64,000 bases of DNA from Calliopsis andreniformis (lineage: Eukaryota; Arthropoda; Insecta; Hymenoptera; Andrenidae). The position numbers and the translations under genes are program-made. The stretch is taken from the NCBI RefSeq assembly GCF_051401765.1, contig NW_027480440.1:2914001-2978000 (forward strand), written 5' to 3'. This document shows, one piece after another, positions 50,330 to 62,095 of this stretch (the first letter of the stretch is position 1; each line of letters begins with the position of its first letter). Below the pieces are notes generated by a model, which was given only the letters and a program-made list of their open reading frames with translations, ran no database searches and was not told the DNA's origin.

Positions 50330-52622
50330 AATCCTCAATCCTCAATCCTCAATCTTCAATCCTCAAAAATCAATCTCCAATCCTAGATCCTCAATCCCCA
50401 ATCCTCAGTCCTTAATCCTCAATCTTCAACACACAACCCACAACCATCAATCCTCAATACTCAACCATCAATCCTCAATTCTCAATACTCAATAGAGTAT
50501 CCTGAATTCTCATGGTTCAATACTCAATCCACAATTTTCAATAATCAAATCTCAATCCTCAAACATCAATACTCAACACTCAATCCTCAACACTCAGTCC
50601 TGTCTCTTCAATACTCCATCCTCAATCCTCAATCCTCAATCGTCAATCCTCAATTTTCAATCCTCAACCCTCAATCCTCAGTCCTCAAACCTCACTCAAG
50701 AATCCTCAATCCTGAATCCTCAATCTTCAGCCCTCAGTCCTCAACAATCAATTGTCAATCCTCAATCCTCATTAGAATATCCTCAATTCACTGTTAACAA
50801 TACTCAATCCCCATTCTTCAATCTTCAAATCTCATTCCACAAACATCAATTCACATCACTCAGCCCTCAACACTCAGTCCTCAACCGTCAATACTCAATC
50901 CCCAATCCTCAATCTTCAATCCTCAATCCTCAATCCTCAACCCTCAATCCTCAATCCTCAGTCATCAATACTCAATCTTCAATACTCAATCCTCAATCCT
51001 CAATCCTCAATCCTCAATCCTCAATCCTCAATCCTCAATCCTCAATCCTCAATCCTCAATCCTCAATCCTCAATCTACAATCCTCAATACTCAATCTGGA
51101 ATCCTCAATCCTCAGTCCTCAATCCTCAATCCTCATTCTTCAATCCTTAATACCGAATCCTCAATCTTCAATCATCAATCCTCAATACTCAATCTTCAAT
51201 CCTCAATCCTCAATCCTCAATCCTCAATCCTCAATCCTCAATATTCAACGCACAACCCTGAACCATCAATCCTCAATACTCAACCATCAATCCTCAGTTC
51301 TCAATACTCAATAGAATATCCTGAATTCTCATGGTTCAATACTCAATCCGCAATATTCAATAATCAAATCTCAATCCTCAAACATCAATTCTCGATACTC
51401 AATCCTCAACGCTCAGTCCTCTCTCTTCAATACTCAATCCTCAATCCTCAACTTTCATTCCTCAATACTCAATGTTCAATCCTCAATCCTCAATCCTCAA
51501 ACTTCAATCCTCAATCCTCAATCGTCAGTCTTCAATACTGAATACTCAATCTTCAATCCTCAATCCTCTATCCTCAATCATCAATCCTCAATCCTCAGTC
51601 ATCAATACTCAATCTTCAATACCCAATCCTCAACCCTCATTCCTCAAACCTCAATCTTCAACCCTCAGTCCTCGTCCTCACTTCTCAATTCGCAATCCTC
51701 AATCCTCAATCCTCAACATTCAATCCTCAATACTAAATCTTCAATCCGCAATCCTCAGTCCTCAAACCTCAATTCTGAATCAGGAATACTCAATCTTCAA
51801 TCCTGAATCCTCAGTCCTGAATACTCTACCATCAATCTTCAATCCACAATCCCCAATGCTCAATCCTCAATCCTCATTCTTCGATCCTCAATACCCAATC
51901 CTCAGTCTTCAATCCTCAATCCTCAATGCTCATTTCTCAATCCTCAATCCTCAAACTCCAATCTTCAATCCTCAATACTCAATCTTCAATCCTCAATCCT
52001 CAATCCTCAGTCATCAATCCTCAATCTTCAATTCTCAATCGTGAAACCTCAGTCCTCAATCCTCCATCTTCAATCCTCGTTCCTCAAACCTCAATCCTCA
52101 ACCATCAGTCCTCATCCTCAATTCTCAATTCTCAATTCTCAATTCTCAATTCTCAATCCTCAATCCTCGATCCTCAATCCTCAATCTTCAATCCTCAATA
52201 ATCAATCTCCAATCCTAGATCCTCAATCCCCAATCCTCAATACTCAATCTTCAATCCTCAACACTCAATCCTCAATCCTCAACACTCAATCCTCAATCCT
52301 CAATCCTCAATCCTCAATCCTCAATCTACGATCCTCAATACTCAATCTGCAATCCTCAATCCTCAGTCCTCAGTCCTCAATCCTCATCCTTCAATCCTCA
52401 ATACCGAATCCTCAATCTTCAATCATCAATCCTCAATACTCAATCTTCAATCCTCAATCCTCAATTCTCAATCCTCGATGCTCAATCCTCAATCCTCAAT
52501 CCTCAATCCTCAATCCACAATCCTCAGTCCTCAATCTTCAATACACAATACCCAATCCTCAGCCTTCAATCCACGAACCTCAATCCTCAATCCTCAATCC
52601 TCAATCCTCAGTCCTCAAACCT
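50330..52622. repeat. 3.52-kb-spaced duplication, copy 2
   Basis: This is the second copy of 46,808-49,190. A local GTTAACAATAC replaces GTTTTCAATAC near 50,793, and some units near 51.5-51.7 kb differ from copy 1, which accounts for the offset change. It carries CATGG-type landmarks near 50,493 and 51,315 and a CTCTACC tag at 51,825. Confidence 0.78.
50986..51069. repeat. Perfect (TCAATCC)12 run, copy 2
   Basis: Same length and context as the run at 47,464. No unit has been gained or lost between the two, which suggests the surrounding duplication is young relative to the slippage rate. Confidence 0.9.
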
Positions 52623-54260
52623 CAATCCTGAATCCTCAATCCTCAATCCTCAACCTTCAATCCTCAATACTAAATCTTCAATCCGCAATCCTCAGTCCTC
52701 AAACCTCAATTCTGAATCCTGAATACTCAATCCTCAATCCTCAATCCTTAGTCATCAATCTTCAATCTTCAATTCTCAATCGTGAAACCTCACTCCTCAA
52801 TCCTCAATCCTCAATCCTCGTTCCTCAAACCTCAATCCTCAACCATCAGTCCTCATCCTCAATTCTCAATTCTCAATTCTCAATCCTCAATCCTCAATCC
52901 TCAATCCTCAATCTACAATCCTCAATACTCAATCTGGAATCCTCAATCCTCAGTCCTCAATCCTCAATCCTCATTCTTCAATCCTCAATACCGAATCCTC
53001 AATCTTCAATCATCAATCCTCAATACTCAATCTTCAATCCTCAATCCTCAATCCTCAATCCTCAATCCTCAATATTCAACGCACAACCCTGAACCATCAA
53101 TCCTCAATACTCAACCATCAATCCTCAGTTCTCAATACTCAATAGAATATCCTGAATTCTCATGGTTCAATACTCAATCCGCAATATTCAATAATCAAAT
53201 CTCAATCCTCAAACATCAATTCTCGATACTCAATCCTCAACGCTCAGTCCTCTCTCTTCAATACTCAATCCTCAATCCTCAACTTTCATTCCTCAATACT
53301 CAATGTTCAATCCTCAATCCTCAATCCTCAAACTTCAATCCTCAATCCTCAATCGTCAGTCTTCAATACTGAATACTCAATCTTCAATCCTCAATCCTCT
53401 ATCCTCAATCATCAATCCTCAATCCTCAGTCATCAATACTCAATCTTCAATACTCAATCCTCAATCCTCAGACCTCAATCCTCAATCCTCAATCCTCAAC
53501 CCTCATTCCTCAAACCTCAATCTTCAACCCTCAGTCCTCGTCCTCACTTCTCAATTCGCAATCCTCAATCCTCAATCCTCAATCTTCAATCCTCAATAAT
53601 CAATCTCCAATACTAGATCCTCAATCCCCAATCCTCAATCCTCAATCCTCAGTCATCAATACTCAATCTTCAATACTCAATCCTCAATCCTCAATCCTCA
53701 ATCCTCAATCCTCAATCCTCAAACCTCAATCCTCATTCCCCAAACCTCAATCCTCAACCCTCAGTCCTCAACCTCAATTCTCAATCCTGAATCCTCAATC
53801 CTCAATCCTCAATCTTCAATCCTCAATAATCAATCTCCAATCCTAGATCCTCAATCCCCAATCCTCAGTCCTTAATCCTCAATCTTCAATCCTCAATGCT
53901 ACATCCTCAATCCTATATCCTCAGTCCCCAATCCTCAATCCTCAATCCTCAAACCTCAATCCTCGACCGTCAGTCCTCGTCCTCAATCCTCAACCCTCAA
54001 TCCTCAATCCTAAATCCTCAATCTTCAATCCTCAATCCTCAATCCTCAATCCTCAATCCTCAATCCTCAATCCTCAATCCTCAATGTTCAGTCCGCAATA
54101 CCCAATCCTCAATCTTCAATCCTCAATCCTCAATCATCAATCCTCAATCCTCAATACTCAATCCTCAGTCCTCCAACCTCAATCCTGAATCCTCAACCCT
54201 GAATCCTCAATCTTCAGCACTGAGTCCTCAACAATCAGTTGTCAATCCTCAATCCTCAAT
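52623..54260. repeat. Mosaic junction segment
   Basis: The segment is composed of pieces also seen elsewhere. About 52,900-53,300 parallels 47,540-47,950 (TCTACAATCC, TCTGGAATCC, CATGG-type landmark near 53,148). About 53,303-53,600 parallels 51,472 onward and 58,671 onward. It links the 3.52-kb duplication to the 3.93-kb HOR block. Breakpoints are within heptamer runs and cannot be placed exactly. Confidence 0.6.
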
Positions 54261-57200
54261 AGAATGTCCTCAATTCACAATTTTCAATACTCAATACTCA
54301 ACCTGCAATCTTCAGATCTCTTTCCACAAACATCAATTCTCATCACTCAACCTCAATGCTCAGTCCCCAATCCTCAATCCTCAATCCTCAACCGCCAGTC
54401 CTCGTACTCAAACCTCAATCCTCAATCCTCCATCCTCAATCTTCAATCATCAATACTCAATCTTCAATCCTCAATCCTCAATCCTCAATCCTCAATCCTC
54501 AATCCTCAATATTCAACGCACAACACTCAACCATCAATCCTCAATATTCAACCATCAATCCTCAGTTCTCAATACTCAATAGAATATCCTGAATTCTCAT
54601 GGTTCAATACTCAATCCGCAATATTCAATAATCAAATCTCAATCCTCAAACATCAATTCTCGATACTCAATCCTCAACGCTCAGTCCTCTCTCTACAATA
54701 CTCAATCCTCAATCCTCAACTTTCATTCCTCAATACTCAATGTTCAATCCTCAATCCTCAATCCTCAAACTTCAATCCTCAATCCTCTATCGTCAGTCTT
54801 CAATACTGAATACTCAATCTTCAATCCTCAATCCTCTATCCTCAATCATCAGTCCTCAATCCTCAGTCATCAAACTCAATCTTCAATACTCAATCCTCAA
54901 TCCTCAGTCCTCAATCCTCAATCCTCAATCCTCAACCCTCATTCCTCAAACCTCAATCTTCAACCCTCAGTCCTCGTCCTCACTTCTCAATTCGCAATCC
55001 TCAATCCTCAATCCTCAATCTTCAATCCTCAATAATCAATCTCCAATCCTAGATCCTCAATCCCCAATCCTCAATCCTTAATCCTCAATCTTCAATCCTC
55101 AATCCCCAGTCCTCAATCTTCAATCCTCATTGCTCCATCCTCAATCCTCAAACCTCAGCCCTGAATCAACAATCGTCAATCCTCAAACCTCAATCCTCGA
55201 CCGTCAGTCCTCGTCCTCAATCCTCAACCCTCGATCCTCAATCCTCAATCTTCAATCATCAGTACTCAATCTTCAATCCTCAATTCTCAATCCTCAATCC
55301 TCAATCCTCAGTCATCAATACTCAATCTTCAATACTCAATCCTCAGTCCTCAATCCTCAATCCTCAATCCTCAATCCTCAGCCCTCAATCCTCATTCCCC
55401 AAACCTCAATCCTCAAACCTCAGTCCCCATCCTCAATTCTCAATCCTCAATCTTCAATCCTCAATCCTCAACCTTCAATCCTCAATAATCAATCTCCAAT
55501 CCTAGATCCTCAATCCCCAATCCTCAGTCCTTAATCCTCAATCTTCAATCCTCAATCCCCAGTCCTCAATCTTCAATCCTCAATTCTCCATCCTCAATCC
55601 TATATCCTCAGTACTCAATCCTCAATCCTCAATCCTCAATTCTCAATACTCACGAGAGTATCCTGAATTCTCATGGTTCAATACTCAATCCACAATATTC
55701 AGTAATCAAATCTCAATCCTCAAACATCAATTCTCAACACTCAATCCGCAACACTCTGTCCTCTCTCTTCAATCCTCCATCCTCAATCCTGAATCCTCAA
55801 TCGTCAATCCTCAATTCTCAATCCTCAACCCTCAATCTTCAGTCCTCAAACCTCAATCACGAATCCTCAATCCTCATTCCTCAATCTTCAGCCCTCAGTC
55901 CTCAACAATCAATTGTCAATCCTCAATCCTCAAAAGAATATCCTCAATTCACTGTTTTCAATACTCAATCCCCATTCTTCAATCTTCAAATCTCAATCCA
56001 CAAACATCAATCCTCATCACTCAGCCCTCAACACTCAGTCCTCAATCGTCAATCCTCAATCCCCAATCCTCAATCTTCAATCCTCAATCCTCAATCCTCA
56101 ACCCTCAATCCTCAATCTTCAATCCTCAATACTCAATATTCAATTCTCAATCCTCAATCCTCAATCCTCAGTCCTCAAACCTGAATCCTCAAACCTCAGC
56201 CCTCATCCTCAATCCTCAATCCTCAATCCTAAATCCTCAATCTTCCATCCTCAATACTCAATCTTCAATCCTCAATCCCCTGTCCTCAAATCTCAATTCT
56301 AAATCCTCAATCCTGAATCCTCAATCTTCAGCCCTCAGACCTCAACAATCAGTTGTCAATCCTCAATCCTCAATAGAATATCCTCAATTCACAGTTTTCA
56401 ATACTCAATACTCAAACTGCAATCTTCAAATATCTATTCACAAACATCAATTCTCATCACTCAACCCTCAACACTCCGTCCCCAATCCTCAATATTCAAT
56501 CCTCAATCCTCAATCCTCAACCCTCAATCCTCAATCCACAATTTTCAAACCTCAATAATCAATCTTCAATCCTCAATCCTCAATCCTCAATCCTCAATCC
56601 TCAATCCTCAATCGTCAGACTTCAATCCTCAATACTCAATCTTCAATCCTGAATCCTCAATCCTCAATCCTCAATCCTCATTCTTCAATCCTGAATACCC
56701 AATCCTCAACCTTCAACTCTCAATCGTGAATCCTCACTCCTCAATCCTCAATCCTCAATCCTCGTTCCTCAAACCTCAATCCTCAACCCTCAGTCCTCAT
56801 CTTCAATTCTCAATTCTCAATTCTCAATTCTCAATCCTCAATTCTCAATCCTCAATCCTCAATCCTCAATCCTCAATATTCAATCCTCAATAATCAATCT
56901 CCAATACTAGATCCTCAATCCCCAATCCTCAATCCTTAATCCTCAATCTTGAATCCTCAATCCCCAGTCTTCAATCATCAATCCTCAATGCTCAATCCTC
57001 AATCCTCAATCCTGAGTCCTCAATCCTCAATCCTCAATCGTCGAACATCAAACCTCAACCGTCAGTCCTCGTCCTCAAACCTCAACCCTCAAACCTCCAT
57101 CCTCAATCTTCAATCATCAATACTCAATCTTCAACCCTCAATCCTCAATCCTCAATATTCAATACTCAATCTACAATCCTCAATACTCAATCTGCAATCC

Positions 57201-58191
57201 TCAATCCTCAGTCCTCAATCCTCAATCCTCATTCTTCAATCCTCAATACCGAATCCTCAATCTTCAATCATCAATCCTCAATACTCAATCTTCAATCCTC
57301 AATCCTCAATACTCAATCCTCAATGTTCAATCCTCAATACTCAATCTTCAATCCTCAATCTTCAATCCTCAATCCTCAGTCCTCATTCTTCAACCCTCAA
57401 TACCCAATCCTCAATCTTCAATCATCAATCCTCAATCCTCAATCCTCAATCCTCAATAGTCAATCCTCAATCTTCAACCCTCAGTGCCAAATCCTCAATC
57501 TTGAATACTCAATACTCAATCCTCAAACTTGAATCCTCAATACTCAATCTTCAATCCTCAATCCTCAATCCTCAATCCTCAATCCTCATTCTTCAATCAT
57601 CAATACCCAATCCTCAATCTTCAATCCTCAATCCTCAATCCTCAATACTCAATCTTCAATCCTCAATCCTCAATCCTCAATCCTCAATCCTCAATCTTCA
57701 ATCCTCAATCCTCAATCCTCAATCTACAATCCTCAATACTCAATCTGCAATCCTCAATCCTCAGTCCTCAGTCCTCAATCCTCAATCCTCATTCTTCAAT
57801 CCTCTATATCGAATCCTCAATCTTCAATCCTCAGTCCTCAATCCTCAATTCTCAATCCTCAATCCTCAATCCTCAGACTTCCAACATCAATACTCAACCC
57901 TCAGTCCTCGTCCTGAATCCACAACCCTCAATCCTCAATCCTCAACCTTCTATCATTAATATTCAATCTTCAATCCACAATCCTCAATCCTCAAACCTCA
58001 ATCCTCAACCCTCAATACTCAACGTTCAATCCTCAATACCCTATCCTCAGTCTTCAATCCTCAATACTTAATCCTCAATCCTCAATCCTCAATCCTCAGT
58101 CCTCAAACCTCAATCCTGAATCCTCAATCCTGAATCCTCAATCTTCAGCCCTGAGTCCTCAACAATCAGTTGTCAATCCTCAATCCTCAAT
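54261..58191. repeat. 3.93-kb higher-order repeat U1
   Basis: The unit is delimited by AGAATGTCCT at 54,261 and 58,192. Anchors throughout repeat at 3,931-3,932 bp, with the 1-bp change due to CATCAAACTC near 54,881 where U2 has CATCAATACTC. It contains CATGG-type landmarks near 54,585 and 55,662, a CTGTTTTC landmark variant near 55,950 and a CAGTTGTC variant near 56,350. Confidence 0.8.
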
Positions 58192-61100
58192 AGAATGTCC
58201 TCAATTCACAGTTTTCAATACTCAATACTCAACCTGCAATCTTCAGATCTCTATCCACAAACATCAATTCTCATCACTCAACCTCAATGCTCAGTCCCCA
58301 ATCCTCAATCCTCAATCCTCAACCGTCAGTCCTCGTACTCAAACCTCAATCCTCAATCCTCCATCCTCAATCTTCAATCATCAATACTCAATCTTCAATC
58401 CTCAATCCTCAATCCTCAATCCTCAATCCTCAATCCTCAATATTCAACGCACAACCCTGAACCATCAATCCTCAATACTCAACCATCAATCCTCAGTTCT
58501 CAATACTCAATAGAATATCCTGAATTCACATGGTTCAATACTCAATCCGCAATATTCAATAATCAAATCTCAATCCTCAAACATCAATTCTCGATACTCA
58601 ATCCTCAACGCTCAGTCCTCTCTCTTCAATACTCAATCCTCAATCCTCAACTTTCATTCCTCAATACTCAATGTTCAATCCTCAATCCTCAATCCTCAAA
58701 CTTCAATCCTCAATCCTCAATCGTCAGTCTTCAATACTGAATACTCAATCTTCAATCCTCAATCCTCTATCCTCAATCATCAATCCTCAATCCTCAGTCA
58801 TCAATACTCAATCTTCAATACGCAATCCTCAATCCTCAGACCTCAATCCTCAATCCTCAATACTCAACCCTCATTCCTCAAACCTCAATCTTCAACCCTC
58901 AGTCCTCGTCCTCACTTCTCAATTCGCAATCCTCAATCCTCAATCCTCAATCTTCAATCCTCAATAATCAATCTCCAATCCTAGATCCTCAATCCCCAAT
59001 CCTCAATCCTTAATCCTCAATCTTCAATCCTCAATCCCCAGTCCTCAATCTTCAATCCTCATTGCTCCATCCTCAATCCTCAAACCTCAGCCCTGAATCA
59101 TCAATCGTCAATCCTCAAACCTCAATCCTCGACCGTCAGTCCTCGTCCTCAATCCTCAACCCTCGATCCTCAATCCTCAAGCTTCAATCATCAGTACTCA
59201 ATCTTCAATCCTCAATTCTCAATCCTCAATCCTCAATCCTCAGTCATCAATACTCAATCCTCAATACTCAATCCTCAGTCCTCAATCCTCAATCCTCAAT
59301 CCTCAATCCTCAGCCCTCAATCCTCATTCCCCAAACCTCAATCCTCAAACCTCAGTCCCCATCCTCAATTCTCAATCCTCAATCTTCAATCCTCAATCCT
59401 CAACCTTCAATCCTCAATAATCAATCTCCAATCCTAGATCCTCAATCCCCAATCCTCAGTCCTTAATCCTCAATCTTCAATCCTCAATCCCCAGTCCTCA
59501 ATCTTCAATCCTCAATGCTCCATCCTCAATCCTATATCCTCAGTACTCAATCCTCAATCCTCAATCCTCAATTCTCAATACTCACGAGAGTATCCTGAAT
59601 TCTCATGGTTCAATACTCAATCCACAATATTCAATAATCAAATCTCAATCCTCAAACATCAATTCTCAACACTCAATCCGCAACACTCTGTCCTCTCTCT
59701 TCAATCCTCCTTCCTCAATCCTGAATCCTCAATCGTCAATCCTCAATTCTCAATCCTCAACCCTCAATCTTCAGTCATCAAACCTCAATCACGAATCCTC
59801 AATCCTCATTCCTCAATCTTCAGCCCTCAGTCCTCAACAATCAATTGTCAATCCTCAATCCTCAAAAGAATATCCTCAATTCACTGTTTTCAATACTCAA
59901 TCCCCATTCTTCAATCTTCAAATCTCAATCCACAAACATCAATCCTCATCACTCAGCCCTCAACACTCAGTCCTCAATCGTCAATCCTCAATCCCCAATC
60001 CTCAATCTTCAATCCTCAATCCTCAATCCTCAACCCTCAATCCTCAATCTTCAATCCTCAATACTCAATATTCAATCCTCAATCCTCAATCCTCAATCCT
60101 CAGTCCTCAAACCTGAATCCTCAACCCTCAGCCCTCATCCTCAATCCTCAATCCTCAATACTAAATCCTCAATCTTCCATCCTCAATACTCAATCTTCAA
60201 TCCTCAATCCCCTGTCCTCAAATCTCAATTCTAAATCCTCAATCCTGAATCCTCAATCTTCAGCCCTCAGACCTCAACAATCAGTTGTCAATCCTCAATC
60301 CTCAATAGAATATCCTCAATTCACAGTTTTCAATACTCAATACTCAAACTGCAATCTTCAAATATCTATTCACAAACATCAATCCTCATCACTCAACCCT
60401 CAACACTCCGTCCCCAATCCTCAATCTTCAATCCTCAATCCTCAATCCTCAACCCTCAATCCTCAATCCACAATTTTCAAACCTCAATAATCAATCTTCA
60501 ATCCTCAATCCTCAATCCTCAATCCTCAATCCTCAATCCTCAATCGTCAGACTTCAATCCTCAATACTCTATCTTCAATCCTGAATCCTCAATCCTCAAT
60601 CCTCAATCCTCATTCTTCAATCCTGAATACCCAATCCTCAACCTTCAACTCTCAATCGTGAATCCTCACTCCTCAATCCTCAATCCTCAATCCTCGTTCC
60701 TCAAACCTCAATCCTCAACCCTCAGTCCTCATCTTCAATTCTCAATTCTCAATTCTCAATTCTCAATCCTCAATTCTCAATCCTCAATCCTCAATCCTCA
60801 ATCCTCAATATTCAATCCTCAATAATCAATCTCCAATACTAGATCCTCAATCCCCAATCCTCAATCCTTAATCCTCAATCTTGAATCCTCAATCCCCAGT
60901 CCTCAATCATCAATACTCAATGCTCAATCCTCAATCCTCAATCCTCAGTCCTCAATCCTCAATCCTCAATCGTCGAACATCAAACCTCAACCGTCAGTCC
61001 TCGTCCTCAAACCTCAACCCTCAAACCTCCATCCTCAATCTTCAATCATCAATACTCAATCTTCAACCCTCAATCCTCAATCCTCAATATTCAATACTCA

Positions 61101-62095
61101 ATCTACAATCCTCAATACTCAATCTGCAATCCTCAATCCTCAGTCCTCAATCCTCAATCCTCATTCTTCAATCCTCAATACCGAATCCTCAATCTTCAAT
61201 CATCAATCCTCAATACTCAATCTTCAATCCTCAATCCTCAATACTCAATCCTCAATGTTCAATCCTCAATACTCAATCTTCAATCCTCAATCTTCAATCC
61301 TCAATCGTCAGTCCTCATTCTTCAACCCTCAATACCCAATCCTCAATCTTCAATCATCAATCCTCAATCCTCAATCCTCAATCCTCAATAGTCAATCCTC
61401 AATCTTCAACCCTCAGTGCCAAATCCTCAATCTTGAATACTCAATACTCAATCCTCAAACTTGAATCCTCAATACTCAATCTTCAATCCTCAATCCTCAA
61501 TCCTCAATCCTCAATCCTCATTCTTCAATCATCAATACCCAATCCTCAATCTTCAATCCTCAATCCTCAATCCTCAATACTCAATCTTCAATCCTCAATC
61601 CTCAATCCTCAATCCTCAATCCTCAATCTTCAATCCTCAATCCTCAATCCTCAATCTACAATCCTCAATACTCAATCTGCAATCCTCAATCCTCAGTCCT
61701 CAGTCCTCAATCCTCAATCCTCATTCTTCAATCCTCTATATCGAATCCTCAATCTTCAATCCTCAGTCCTCAATCCTCAATTCTCAATCCTAAATCCTCA
61801 ATCCTCAGACTTCCAACATCAATACTCAACCCTCAGTCCTCGTCCTGAATCCACAACCCTCAATCCTCAATCCTCAACCTTCTATCATTAATATTCAATC
61901 TTCAATCCACAATCCTCAATCCTCAAACCTCAATCCTCAACCCTCAATACTCAACGTTCAATCCTCAATACCCTATCCTCAGTCTTCAATCCTCAATCCT
62001 CAATCCTGAATCCTCAATCCTGAATCCTCAATCCTGAATCCTCAATCTTCAGCCCTGAGTCCTCAACAATCAGTTGTCAATCCTCAATCCTCAAT
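58192..62095. repeat. 3.93-kb higher-order repeat U2 (3,904 bp)
   Basis: The unit is collinear with U1 along its full length and shorter by 28 bp (four heptamers) near 62,000, where TGAATCC units are also reiterated. CATGG-type landmarks lie near 58,514 (GAATTCACATGG variant) and 59,585. Confidence 0.8.

Larger units (their letters stand above)
621..51830. repeat. CTCTAGC / CTCTACC tag family
   Basis: This short non-heptamer tag sits inside an otherwise regular run, in the contexts ATACTCTAGCATCAATC and ATACTCTACCATCAATG. TCTAGC starts at 621, 4337, 7088, 9708, 12541, 12806, 18967, 23077, 28499, 33718, 39991 and 40256. TCTACC starts at 14056, 14868, 15849, 16874, 20286, 22093, 24396, 26203, 27515, 29818, 31625, 36043, 37843, 48400 and 51825. 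The two alleles are useful markers for unit phasing; core A and B starts carry TCTACC. Confidence 0.85.
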
